A DNA stretch of 64,000 bases, taken from assembly GCA_903887375.1 (NCBI GenBank), contig CAISPN010000119.1, positions 21,264 through 85,263 of the forward strand, read 5' to 3'. A program made the translations under genes and the position numbers. Positions 36,127 through 45,106 of the stretch are shown here, in pieces; the stretch's first letter is position 1, and every line of letters begins with the position of its first letter. The notes beneath the pieces are model-generated. The model was not told where the DNA came from and did no database searches. It saw only the letters and a program-made list of their open reading frames with translations. The DNA is from an uncultured cyanobacterium (GTDB lineage: Bacteria > Cyanobacteriota > Cyanobacteriia > Cyanobacteriales > Microcystaceae).

Positions 36127-37794
36127 ATGTTACAAAAAAAGTTCATTAGACCTATTCTTTCTTTTTTCTCCTCAGATTCTAAGCAAAGTTACAAGATAGG
36201 TTTTTTCATCTTGTTGATATTGATGGCAAGTCTTGTTGTGTTGATGCTCACTGTGGGTTTTCCTTTGATTCGCAATGCTCCCTGGGACATTATGATCCAA
36301 CTTGATGGGGCTTGGAGGATTATCCACGGTCAAAAACTCAATGTGGACTTTGCTCCATTGATTCCTCCATTGACAGTCTTAATTGATTCTTTTGGCATGA
36401 GGCTCGCAGGAGCTAAGGCTCTATCGATTCTCTATGCCAACATAATATTATTTATAGTTCTTACTCCATGGGCATGGAAGATAGCTCGCGATCGTCTTAG
36501 CGCGGTCAATGCTTTTTTATTTTCCATATTCATAGGGAGCCTGCTGATTGCACCAAGATTCTTGGCAAGTAAATCGCCATACTTTACCAGCTATGCGATG
36601 CTTTACAACAGACAGGGCTATGTTCTTCTGGCAATGCTAATGATTGAATTGTTAATTTCTTCACGCAAAGATGTCAGATCTAATTCTCTCAAAAGTGGTA
36701 TTACAACCGGTATTTTACTCTCACTACTTTTGTATTGCAAACTCACATTTTTGGCTGTAGCTTTGGCAGCGCTAGTTTTAAGTTGCCTGTTTACCCGAGG
36801 TCGTCCCCTCAAGTGGTTCTTGTCTGTAGCGCTCTCTTTTGGGTTGAGTGTTGCTTTTATGTATATCTTTTTTGGACTAAATATATTTGCTTATTTTGCA
36901 GAGACTCGCTCTGTTGCGGCTTTTTATAGCGCTCAGCATTATGATCCATCTATTGAGCGCTATATATTAGGAAAAAATCGATGGTATCTATATCTATGTC
37001 TAGCTTTAATCCCTATTTTATATTTAGAATATCGAAGAACTAGGGAAAAAAATACAAAATCGAGTGAAATTTTGTCTCTAGTATCAATAGTTTTGATTAC
37101 TATTTCAGGAATATTTCTTTGTATTTTCTCTGCGCAATATACTGATATACCCATATTTTTTGTGGCAGGACTTATCTTTCTTGACTATTTCGCCAGAAGG
37201 TTTAAATCTGTTCAATATTCTTTGGATATTCGGGGTATGGTTACCTATTTTTTAGGTATATTGATTATCATTCCTATGTTGTTTGGGAATATCTTTCTAC
37301 AAGATGCTACCAGCACAATCTTTGCTTTTATCCTGAACAAGCCTCATACTAGTACTGTAGCTGAATCTCAAAAGTTCAAGTCAAATTCCATGAAAGATTT
37401 CATGATTCCAGATGATATATATTCGCACATGGTTGCTGAAAAATATCATCAAGGACATCCTGTTCTTTATCCACATCAAGTTAATGATGGACTTGAGCTT
37501 CTACGTAAACACATTTCTAAAAATAGTAAAATTGTCGCTATCGATTTTTCTAATCCTTTTCCGTTCGCTCTTGAGTTGCCGCCTCCAGATGGAGGAGCTT
37601 CAGTCAATGATAATCACCATCTTGAGCCTGAAAAAATGTTCAAAGGTGCAAATATAGTTATGATTGCCAAAGATAGTGATAATCATAAAACAGTAGATAG
37701 ATTAAGAAAGTATTATGATAAATATTTAGAGCAAAATTTCACTTTAATTGACAGTTCTAAATCCTGGGAATTGCTGAAAAGAAAAAATAGCTAA
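36127..37794 (+). CDS. Polytopic membrane protein, GT-C-like, copy 1
   Basis: 555 residues with about ten hydrophobic helices (first at 23-46). The first loop carries WDIMIQLDGAWRIIHGQ and NVDFAPLIPPLTVLIDS, which resembles the Asp-containing first extracytoplasmic loop of GT-C glycosyltransferases of the ArnT/PMT type. The C-terminal 150 residues are soluble and contain the conserved NDGLELLRKHIS, DFSNPFPFALELPPP and FKGANIVMIAKDSD blocks. A role in transferring sugars from lipid carriers is an inference. A second copy follows directly. Confidence 0.75.
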   Translation: MLQKKFIRPILSFFSSDSKQSYKIGFFILLILMASLVVLMLTVGFPLIRNAPWDIMIQLDGAWRIIHGQKLNVDFAPLIPPLTVLIDSFGMRLAGAKALSILYANIILFIVLTPWAWKIARDRLSAVNAFLFSIFIGSLLIAPRFLASKSPYFTSYAMLYNRQGYVLLAMLMIELLISSRKDVRSNSLKSGITTGILLSLLLYCKLTFLAVALAALVLSCLFTRGRPLKWFLSVALSFGLSVAFMYIFFGLNIFAYFAETRSVAAFYSAQHYDPSIERYILGKNRWYLYLCLALIPILYLEYRRTREKNTKSSEILSLVSIVLITISGIFLCIFSAQYTDIPIFFVAGLIFLDYFARRFKSVQYSLDIRGMVTYFLGILIIIPMLFGNIFLQDATSTIFAFILNKPHTSTVAESQKFKSNSMKDFMIPDDIYSHMVAEKYHQGHPVLYPHQVNDGLELLRKHISKNSKIVAIDFSNPFPFALELPPPDGGASVNDNHHLEPEKMFKGANIVMIAKDSDNHKTVDRLRKYYDKYLEQNFTLIDSSKSWELLKRKNS

Positions 37795-37874
37795 GCTTAA
37801 AACAATACAACTATAAGCTTTTTGTTGATACTTCAGAGATAATCTGGCTAGACAAAGAGAACGAGCAGGATAAA
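37795..37874 (+). pseudogene. Fragment of the DUF177 gene at a duplication junction
   Basis: These 80 bp align without gaps to 39833-39912 inside the DUF177 gene, with about ten mismatches. Matching runs include ATACTTCAGAGATAATCTGG. The start and end of the DUF177 gene are absent here, so it cannot make the protein. It marks the right end of the unit that was duplicated in tandem. Confidence 0.9.
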
Positions 37875-37901
37875 AATTCAATCCTACCCAATTGACTCGA
37901 T
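37874..37901 (-). pseudogene. 28-bp fragment of the J-domain/pentapeptide gene
   Basis: Bases 37874-37901 are identical to 35562-35589, inside the J-domain/pentapeptide gene, in the same orientation on the chromosome. It abuts the DUF177 fragment directly and shares its last A with it. After it the sequence resumes at the equivalent of 36111, just upstream of copy 1, so about 520 bp have been lost in between. It marks the left end of the duplicated unit. Confidence 0.9.
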
Positions 37902-37916
37902 ATTATTATTCGTTCT

Positions 37917-39608
37917 ATGTCACAAGAAAAGATCATTAGACCTATTCTCTCTTTTTTCTCCTCAGATTCCAAGCAAAGTTACAAGATAGGTTTTTTTATC
38001 CTGTTGATTTTGATGGCAAGTTCTATTGCGTTGATGCTCACTGTGGGTTTCCCTTTGATCCGCAGTGCTCCCTGGGACATAATAATCCAACTTGATGTGG
38101 CTTGGAGGATTATCCATGGTCAAAAACTCAATGTGGACTTTGCTCCATTTATTCCCCCATTGACAGCCTTAATTGATTCTTTTGGCATGAGACTCACAGG
38201 AGCTAAGGCCCTATCGATTCTCTATGGCAACATAATAGTATTTATAGTTCTTACCCCATGGGCATGGAAGATAGCTCGCAATCGTCTTAGTGCGCTCAAT
38301 GCTTTTTTATTTTCAATATTCATAGGGAGTCTGCTGATTGCACCAAGATCCTTGGCAAGTATATCGCCAGACTTTACTGGCTATGCAATGCTTTACAATA
38401 GGCAGGGCTATGTTCTCCTTGCGATGCTGTTGATAGAGTTGTTAATTCTCCCACGTAAAGAGCAACGAATTAATTCGGTCAGAAGTGGAGTAACAACAGG
38501 TACCTTAATGGCATTGCTAATTTTTAGTAAGTTAACTTTTTTTGCAGTAGGTGTTTCTGCACTAATAATAAGTTGCTTATTCTCTCAAAAGCCGATTAAA
38601 TGGTTCATATCTTTGATTGTTTCTTTTGGATTGAGCATTGCATTGATGAACATCTGTTTTGGATTAAATGTGTTTGCCTATATAGGAGAGATGAATTCTA
38701 TAGCAGCTGATTATGTTTCCGATCATTCTGGGTATGCCTTTTTTTACTATATAGTAGCTGAAAATTTTGGGTATTTATATACATGTTTAGCTTCTTTACT
38801 AATTTTATTTCTTGAATATTGGAGAACCCAGGAAAAAGATGCTAGATTGAACGAAATTCTATCACTTCTATCAATAATCCTCATCACAATTTCATCTATA
38901 TTCCTTTGTATTTTTTCTGCTCAAGATACCGAAATACCCCTGTTTTTTGTAGCAGGTCTTATTTTTCTCAACTATTTTTGTGGAAGATTCAAGTCGATAG
39001 AATACCCCCTAGATACCAGAGGTTTATTTACCTATTTTTTAGGCATAGTCATCATCATTCCTATATTATTTGGCAATATTTTCTTTCAAGATACCAGTAG
39101 CATAATTTCAGCCTTTATCTTAGATAAACCCAACCCTAGTAAATTGGCACAATCCCAAAAATTCAATTCAAAGAGCATGGCCGATTTTTTCATTCCTGAT
39201 TATCAAATGACAAGCACAATTTCCACAAGATACAATATTGGTAACCCGTCTCTTTACCCAATCAAGGTCAATGATGGACTGGAGCTTCTACGTAAACATA
39301 TTTCCCAAGATAGTAGAATTGCCGCTGTTGATTTTTCCAATCCATTTCCATTTGCACTTGAATTGCCACCCCCTGAGGGCGGTACTTCGTATATGGCTCC
39401 TGTGCCTTCGTCTGTCAACAATAATCATCACTTCCAGTTCGAACCTGAAAAAATATTTAAAGGAGCAAATATGGTTATGATTGCCAAAGATAGCGATAGT
39501 TATAAAGCAGTAGATAGATTAATAAAATATTATGATAAATATTTAGAGCAAAATTTTACCCTAGTCGACAGTTCTAAATCCTGGCAATTGCTGAAAAGAA
39601 AAAAATAG
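37917..39608 (+). CDS. Polytopic membrane protein, GT-C-like, copy 2
   Basis: 563 residues, paralogue of the preceding gene. The first 180 residues are nearly the same (for example LSFFSSDSKQSYKIGFFILL in both), the middle (about 185-300) is strongly diverged, and the soluble C-terminus is again similar, with an 8-residue insertion (MAPVPSSV-like) before the NNHH block. The loop Asp in IIIQLDVAWRIIHGQ is kept. It lacks the promoter region seen in front of copy 1 and may depend on read-through. DUF177 follows 34 bp downstream. Confidence 0.75.
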   Translation: MSQEKIIRPILSFFSSDSKQSYKIGFFILLILMASSIALMLTVGFPLIRSAPWDIIIQLDVAWRIIHGQKLNVDFAPFIPPLTALIDSFGMRLTGAKALSILYGNIIVFIVLTPWAWKIARNRLSALNAFLFSIFIGSLLIAPRSLASISPDFTGYAMLYNRQGYVLLAMLLIELLILPRKEQRINSVRSGVTTGTLMALLIFSKLTFFAVGVSALIISCLFSQKPIKWFISLIVSFGLSIALMNICFGLNVFAYIGEMNSIAADYVSDHSGYAFFYYIVAENFGYLYTCLASLLILFLEYWRTQEKDARLNEILSLLSIILITISSIFLCIFSAQDTEIPLFFVAGLIFLNYFCGRFKSIEYPLDTRGLFTYFLGIVIIIPILFGNIFFQDTSSIISAFILDKPNPSKLAQSQKFNSKSMADFFIPDYQMTSTISTRYNIGNPSLYPIKVNDGLELLRKHISQDSRIAAVDFSNPFPFALELPPPEGGTSYMAPVPSSVNNNHHFQFEPEKIFKGANMVMIAKDSDSYKAVDRLIKYYDKYLEQNFTLVDSSKSWQLLKRKK

Positions 39609-39642
39609 CTAATTTATATTTATAATTCTAGGTGTTGAAAAA

Positions 39643-40152
39643 ATGGAAACTATTTATATACCCCATCTTCTTAAATCTCTTCAAAAAAAACAAGACATTG
39701 TTGTTGATTGTTTTATTGAAAATTTAGATAGCCTGACGCCAGTGCGGGGAAAGATACAGCTCAGACATGGTGGAACATTTTTAGAGGTGATTGCTAGCGC
39801 TGAGACAATAGTAACTTTAACTTGTGATAGATGCTTGAAACAATATAACTATAAGCTGATTGTCGATACTTCAGAGATAATCTGGCTAGACAAAGAAAGC
39901 GATCAAGACAAAGAGTATCCTCCAGAAAGGGAGGTTGCCTTGGAAGACTTGGCAGAAAGCCTGCCTGTTAATGGGCATTTTAACCCCCAAACTTGGCTTT
40001 ATGAGCAGATGTGTCTGACTATGCCCCTTAAGCAAATCTGCTCTAATGATTGCCAAGCGCCTTCTAATCCAAACAACCAACAACAAAGTTTGATTGATAG
40101 TCGTTGGTCTGTTTTGGAGTCATTAAAAGACAATTTAGGTGTAGATCAATAA
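39643..40152 (+). CDS. DUF177/YceD family protein
   Basis: 169 residues. The family pattern is clear: an N-terminal beta region, CDRCLKQYNYKLIVDTSEIIWL, then the acidic stretch and a C-terminal CSNDCQ. The four cysteines (CxxC and CxxxC) form a probable metal site. In many bacteria yceD sits upstream of rpmF; no rpmF follows here. In plants a homologue is needed for 23S rRNA accumulation, which suggests a ribosome-biogenesis role. Part of this gene was duplicated to 37795-37874. Converges on the rlpA-like gene, 11 bp away. Confidence 0.88.
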   Translation: METIYIPHLLKSLQKKQDIVVDCFIENLDSLTPVRGKIQLRHGGTFLEVIASAETIVTLTCDRCLKQYNYKLIVDTSEIIWLDKESDQDKEYPPEREVALEDLAESLPVNGHFNPQTWLYEQMCLTMPLKQICSNDCQAPSNPNNQQQSLIDSRWSVLESLKDNLGVDQ

Positions 40153-40163
40153 AGTTTTATTTT

Positions 40164-40514
40164 TTATAATGCGTCTACTTGAACTTCGCCTACACCAGAG
40201 TCATATATGCCGATTGCTTGTGCCGCTCTGGGAGAAAGATCGATTATTCTACCTTTGATGAAGGGACCACGGTCGTTGATTGTTACAACTACAGAGCGAC
40301 CGTTTCTAAGGTTAGTAACCTTGACTTTTGAGCCGAAAGGTAAAGTTCTATGAGCTGCAGTATAACCACTTCCAGCATCGCCATACCAGGATGCGACGCC
40401 GCGACTGCCATTGACAGGACTACTATGAGCTACGTTTTGGTAACCATAACTTCCCATGGTTACACCTAAAATTAAAGCTGCTTTTACTATTGAGCTGATT
40501 TTTTTGCTATTCAT
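40164..40514 (-). CDS. rlpA: Short RlpA-like double-psi beta-barrel protein
   Basis: 116 residues with a signal peptide (hydrophobic about 8-28). The RlpA core is recognisable: [20 protein letters not shown], then [20 protein letters not shown] and [15 protein letters not shown]. RlpA proteins bind or cleave septal peptidoglycan lacking stem peptides. Between ASWYG and TAAHRTL the usual stretch (about 15 residues with FHGxxTANGExF) is absent, so part of the cleft is missing. No lipobox or SPOR domain. Activity is doubtful. ATG start; divergent from the thioesterase gene across 205 bp. Confidence 0.8.
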   Translation of the reverse strand: MNSKKISSIVKAALILGVTMGSYGYQNVAHSSPVNGSRGVASWYGDAGSGYTAAHRTLPFGSKVKVTNLRNGRSVVVTINDRGPFIKGRIIDLSPRAAQAIGIYDSGVGEVQVDAL

Positions 40515-40719
40515 GAATTGTTTCCTTTTTTAAGGTGGGAGGTCAGCCCGTTTGTACTTAAAATGACCTGTTTTTTAGTTAGAATATAACTTACTTGACA
40601 TAACTTAACATGAAAATCAAATGTCTCAGACTCGTTATTTGTATAGCTAGCTAGAGATTACATTAGTTTTACTTATCAATTAAGATAAACAATGAAATTG
40701 ATGTTATATTAATTTCCTT
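40515..40719. promoter_or_regulatory. Divergent intergenic region rlpA / thioesterase
   Basis: 205 bp, AT-rich, holding the promoters of two divergent genes. TATATT (about 40582) lies on the minus strand upstream of rlpA, and TATATT just before 40720 lies on plus but is close to the start codon. No RNA gene or clear operator is visible. Confidence 0.35.
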
Positions 40720-41121
40720 ATGGCGTATCATAGAACAGTGCAACTAGGCGATACTGACGCAGCAGGAGTAATTTACTTTGCTAAGTTGCTCTCGATCTGT
40801 CATGAAGCCTATGAGTTTGAGCTTCAAGAACATGGTATAAACCTCAGAGACTTCCTCTGCTCAAGTAAAACTGCTATACCTATAGTTCATGCTGAAATAG
40901 ATTTTTTAAAACCTCTTTTTTGTAGAGATAAGGTAGAGGTTGTTGCCCTGCCAACATTAGTCAACCAGAACCGATTTGTTGTAGATTATCAGGTTTATCT
41001 GTTCGCTCAAAGGCAACAACTGATAGCAAGGTCAAAAACCATACATTTATGTATAGATATCATGACAAGAGAAAAACAACCCTTGCCCGAATCTTGGCTA
41101 ACTTGGATAGCTAGTAACTAA
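40720..41121 (+). CDS. 1,4-dihydroxy-2-naphthoyl-CoA hydrolase (hotdog thioesterase)
   Basis: 133-residue single hotdog domain of the 4-hydroxybenzoyl-CoA thioesterase group. The catalytic signature LGDTDAAGVIYFAKLLSICHEAYE contains the active-site Asp. In cyanobacteria this family cleaves DHNA-CoA in phylloquinone (vitamin K1) synthesis for photosystem I. The next best reading would be a generic acyl-CoA thioesterase. It is a single gene, with glnB 111 bp downstream on the same strand. Confidence 0.85.
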   Translation: MAYHRTVQLGDTDAAGVIYFAKLLSICHEAYEFELQEHGINLRDFLCSSKTAIPIVHAEIDFLKPLFCRDKVEVVALPTLVNQNRFVVDYQVYLFAQRQQLIARSKTIHLCIDIMTREKQPLPESWLTWIASN

Positions 41122-41220
41122 AACTTGGTGTTCAATGCTACAAAAAAATAGTCTGATAAAATGATAAAGACTTTACAGAAGTAAGAGTTAAATTAGAAAT
41201 TAAAACTAGACAACTGAACA

Positions 41221-41571
<351 letters not shown>

Positions 41572-41595
41572 CTCAAAAATTTCCTAAAATTTTTT

Positions 41596-41631
41596 AGAGA
41601 GTTGAGATTATCTGTCTCTACTCTCTTTTTT
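41596..41631 (+). terminator. Terminator of glnB
   Basis: AGAGAGT (41596-41602) pairs with ACTCTCT (41620-41626), with an inner GAGA/TCTC helix, followed by a T-run to 41631. It is 25 bp past the glnB stop and just before the convergent rdgB stop at 41641. Confidence 0.8.
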
Positions 41632-41640
41632 AATGCTCTA

Positions 41641-42222
41641 CTAAATACTCTTTTCTAGTTCAATTAAAGCTGGTAGGAGAGATGCAAAAGCTATACCGCG
41701 GTGGGAGAGACGGCTTTTTAAATCCGGATCCATTTGCGCAAATGTCTCTCCATATTCGGGTAGATAAAAGATAGGATCATAGCCAAATCCCCTCTCTCCT
41801 TGGGGCTTTTTTAGAATTATTCCCTGACATTTCCCTTGAGAAGTCAGAATTATTTGGCCATTTGGATCGGAAACTGCTAAAGCGCAAACAAATTCGGCTA
41901 CTCGGTCACTCGAGTTTTCCAGCTCTTTTAAAAGTTTTTCAATACATAGAGCATCTGTAGGCGCATAGCGCGCCGAATAGATTCCAGGAGCCCCGCCTAG
42001 AGCTCTCACGCTCAATCCAGAATCATCGGCAATTGTATATTGGTTTAAAGCCAGAGCAACTAGAGAGGCTTTAAGTGATGCATTTTCCAAAAATGTCCGG
42101 CCAGTTTCTTCTACTTCAAGATCTTGCGGTTTTAATTGCAGTTGCCATTTAACATTCGCAAAATACTCCTTCATCTCTTGAAGTTTGCCTGGATTGCTAC
42201 TTGCTAAAACTAGGGTAGTCAT
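41641..42222 (-). CDS. rdgB: Non-canonical purine NTP pyrophosphatase (RdgB/HAM1)
   Basis: Removes dITP, ITP and XTP from the nucleotide pool. Conserved pieces: LVLASSNPGKLQEMKEYF at the N-terminus, TIADDSGLSVRALGGAPGIYSARYA, and the C-terminal GERGFGYDPIFYLPEYGETFAQ with LSHRGIAF. Length 193, typical. The ATG (42220-42222) overlaps the stop of the phosphohexomutase gene by 4 bp (TCAT on plus), so the two genes are coupled. Confidence 0.95.
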   Translation of the reverse strand: MTTLVLASSNPGKLQEMKEYFANVKWQLQLKPQDLEVEETGRTFLENASLKASLVALALNQYTIADDSGLSVRALGGAPGIYSARYAPTDALCIEKLLKELENSSDRVAEFVCALAVSDPNGQIILTSQGKCQGIILKKPQGERGFGYDPIFYLPEYGETFAQMDPDLKSRLSHRGIAFASLLPALIELEKSI

Positions 42223-43973
42223 TGTGTAATCGAGTTTGCCCAGTTACGGGACCATTCTAGGGTTTCTTGTACTTGAGATTTGTTGGCAGCCTCGCAATAG
42301 AGTCTTAGAACTGGCTCAGTGCCACTAAAGCGGATCAAAAGCCAGCGCTTATCAGCTAGACGGAATTTATAACCATCAGTGGTATTGCAGTCAATTACAT
42401 CTTGACCTGCGATTGTTTTAGGAGGATTTTCGCTGAGATTTTGTATCAGTCTATCTCTGACTTCCATACTACCTAGAGGAAGATCTATGCGGTCATATTC
42501 ACTAAAAAAGCCGGTTTTAGCTTGTAACTGCTGATAGAGAACAGACAGATCCTGCCCAGATTCAACGACAGATTCCAGAACATAGAGAGCAGAAAGTAGG
42601 GCATCTCTTTCTGGGATGTGGGTGCCATAGCCAATTCCACCGGATTCTTCACCCCCAATAAGAACGTGCTGAGTAAGCATACGGTCAGCTATATATTTAT
42701 AGCCAATTGCCGTCTCAGATAGAGGCAAATTAAATATTTGAGCTAATCGAACAAAAAGATCTGAGCCGCTGACAGTTTTGACAACTTCACCACTTAATCC
42801 TCGCCGAAAAGCTAAATGTTCAATCAATATAGGGATAAGATTTTGCGAGCTAAGAAAATTTCCCGAACCGTCGACTGCCGCAATGCGATCTGCATCTCCA
42901 TCAAATACCAAGCCAACTTTTAATTTTTCACTTGAAGAATCAAACTTTATTAGCTCAAGGAAATCAGTAAGATAGCGAGGTAATGGTTCAGGTGAGCCTC
43001 CACCAAAAAGAGGATCAGCTTGCCCATTAATCTCGGTGATTGGAACTTGCAAAATTCTCTCCAAGCCGCCTGAAGCAGAACCATACATGGGATTGGAAAA
43101 AATCTTTAATTGGCCAGTATTAACAGCATGTTGAATAGCGCCAAGATTTACTTTAGTTCTTAGCTGTTGGGTGTAACTTTCCCAAGGGTCAAATTTTTTG
43201 ATTGAACCTCCATCTTTTAGTTCAATAGCAGGACCAGAGAGCATTTTTTCAATTTTCTCAGTCACTTCAGGTCCTACGGAACCACCAAAAGCACCTTTGA
43301 CCTTTAGACCTAAATATTTGGCAGGATTGTGACTTGCTGTCAAGACAATAGCTCCAAGGGCATAATCAGCCTTAGCTGCCCAACTAAAAGCAGGTGTTGG
43401 AGCGAAGCTATCTGAGAGCCAAACCTCATAGCCAACTGCTGCAATGGATTCAGCTGCGCATTGGGCAAATTCTTGGGCTAAAAAACGACGATCATAGCCA
43501 ACGATGATTCTTCGACTACCATTGGCGCCGTATTCCTGCTCAAGGACTTTTGCCGCAATCGGAGATAACAATGCTACGCGCTCAAAAGTAAAATCAGCAG
43601 CAATTACGCCGCGCCAACCATCTGTACCGAATTTTATTGGATTAACCGTAAAAGACATAGACTCTTGCTCTTTTAAATCGTTTTCAAGATTGAGAAACTG
43701 AAGGATAGTCCGCAGTTTCATTCGTTCAATATATGGCCAGCCGCCATTTTCCTGGATATCCTTTAGCAGAGGATAAAGTGAATGTCGGGTATCAGGTAGT
43801 ATTTTTTCAAAAGTTTGGGATCTTATTTCCTGATGTAAGGCTTCTAATTCTCTAAGGATGCGCAAAATCAACAGAGGACTCTGGCTGGATTGAGCAACCA
43901 ATTCACGCACAATCTGTCCAAATTCCTTTAATTGATTGGAGAAAAGAGCTTGATCTGAACTAGGTGATTTCAT
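42219..43973 (-). CDS. Phosphoglucomutase/phosphomannomutase with N-terminal extra module
   Basis: Alpha-D-phosphohexomutase. The core (residues 106-584) starts MSFTVNPIKFGTDGWRGVIAADF, has the phosphoserine loop VLTASHNPAKYLGLKVKGAFGG, the Mg loop GLVFDGDADRIAAVDG, the sugar loop GGEESGGIGYG and the phosphate loop RFSGTEPVLRLY. It is ahead of the core that it is odd: 105 helical residues (KEFGQIVRELVAQSS ... GGWPYIERMKLR) not part of the mutase fold, making 584 instead of about 480 residues. An internal ATG at 43656-43658 exists, without a good Shine-Dalgarno. Confidence 0.92.
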   Translation of the reverse strand: MKSPSSDQALFSNQLKEFGQIVRELVAQSSQSPLLILRILRELEALHQEIRSQTFEKILPDTRHSLYPLLKDIQENGGWPYIERMKLRTILQFLNLENDLKEQESMSFTVNPIKFGTDGWRGVIAADFTFERVALLSPIAAKVLEQEYGANGSRRIIVGYDRRFLAQEFAQCAAESIAAVGYEVWLSDSFAPTPAFSWAAKADYALGAIVLTASHNPAKYLGLKVKGAFGGSVGPEVTEKIEKMLSGPAIELKDGGSIKKFDPWESYTQQLRTKVNLGAIQHAVNTGQLKIFSNPMYGSASGGLERILQVPITEINGQADPLFGGGSPEPLPRYLTDFLELIKFDSSSEKLKVGLVFDGDADRIAAVDGSGNFLSSQNLIPILIEHLAFRRGLSGEVVKTVSGSDLFVRLAQIFNLPLSETAIGYKYIADRMLTQHVLIGGEESGGIGYGTHIPERDALLSALYVLESVVESGQDLSVLYQQLQAKTGFFSEYDRIDLPLGSMEVRDRLIQNLSENPPKTIAGQDVIDCNTTDGYKFRLADKRWLLIRFSGTEPVLRLYCEAANKSQVQETLEWSRNWANSITQ

Positions 43974-44077
43974 AAATCTTGTTGCAACAAATCATCCTTA
44001 TCTTAAAAGATTATCAGCTGCAAATGACAGATATATTGTGATTTAATGATAGTTGCTGATCATGACGTTCAATATTT

Positions 44078-44920
44078 ATGCGTAGGGCGATTCCTTGGCT
44101 AATTTTGGTGGTACTAGGTGGTTTGCTGGCAATAGCCATCTCAGTTATCTTAAATACTCATAATCCAACAGCTAAGGTTGTTTCAACTCAACCAACACCA
44201 AAATTAGAGTCCTTAGCTGTCCCTTTTCCCGAGATCAATCCTAAAGCTAGAGCGCTTGATATCCCCATCATTATGTATCATGACGTTCGCCCAATCAAGG
44301 ATATTGACTGGGATATCACTCCTAAACATTTAGAAAAACATTTTAAAACTATCCAGCAAAAGGGCATCACACCTATTACCTTAGAGCAATTGGTTGAGCA
44401 TCTGCGTACCGGTTCAGCCTTGCCAGCCAAGCCAATTCTCCTGAGCTTTGATGACAATTATCTTGGCGAGTATCTTTATGCTTTTCCCTTGTTGAAAAAA
44501 TATCACTATCCAGCAGTTTGGTCAGTTCATACTAACTATGTTGGCAATCAAGTTGGTAAGCCAAAGGCCAATTGGTCCCAAGTTAAAGAAATGTCTCACA
44601 GTGGTCTGATTACAATTGCCTCTCATACTGTAAATCATCTGCGATTGGATAAACTCAGCCCCGAAAAAGTTGATTATGAATTGCAAGAATCAAAACGAGT
44701 TCTAGAAAAACAACTAGGAGTCGCCATAAACTATTTCACCTATCCTGAAGGAGATTTTCTCGATTCAGTTAAAGATCAAGTAACCAAAGCTGGCTATCAA
44801 GCGGCCTTGACCATGAGCCTAGATGAGAAGAAAGAAGGTCCTGCTAATAAATCAGAAGATTTGCTAAGTATCATGAGATATGGTCAGTCTCGGTTTGAGG
44901 AAATTATTGCTAAGATGTGA
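44078..44920 (+). CDS. Membrane-anchored polysaccharide deacetylase (NodB domain)
   Basis: 280 residues with one N-terminal anchor helix (about 6-26). The NodB homology domain shows motif 1 LLSFDDNY (Asp-Asp), motif 2 IASHTVNHLRL (His-x3-His for zinc), and FTYPEGDFLDSVKDQV. Members deacetylate peptidoglycan, poly-GlcNAc or chitin-like polymers at the cell surface. The last part of the domain is short (ending SIMRYGQSRFEEII). The substrate is not known. Plus strand, 104 bp from the divergent mutase gene; psbO follows 186 bp downstream. Confidence 0.87.
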   Translation: MRRAIPWLILVVLGGLLAIAISVILNTHNPTAKVVSTQPTPKLESLAVPFPEINPKARALDIPIIMYHDVRPIKDIDWDITPKHLEKHFKTIQQKGITPITLEQLVEHLRTGSALPAKPILLSFDDNYLGEYLYAFPLLKKYHYPAVWSVHTNYVGNQVGKPKANWSQVKEMSHSGLITIASHTVNHLRLDKLSPEKVDYELQESKRVLEKQLGVAINYFTYPEGDFLDSVKDQVTKAGYQAALTMSLDEKKEGPANKSEDLLSIMRYGQSRFEEIIAKM

Positions 44921-45106
44921 TCTATAGCTAGGATAAAGGCTTTTAAGAAAGCTGGTTTAACCTCTGTAACGACCTTGAAGTATGGTTGCCATTTTGCCCT
45001 AAAATACTCTAAGCGTCTTGATAGATAGAGATTAGGAAAGCTCTTACATTTACTCTAGGAAACACTAGGGATTTTAATTTTAGAAATTGAAAAAGCGAGG
45101 TTAAAC

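Noticed and set aside
37795..37916. First thought to be an insertion-sequence remnant between the two membrane genes
   Set aside because: No terminal inverted repeats or target duplication, and both halves match genes from this window, which fits a duplication junction.
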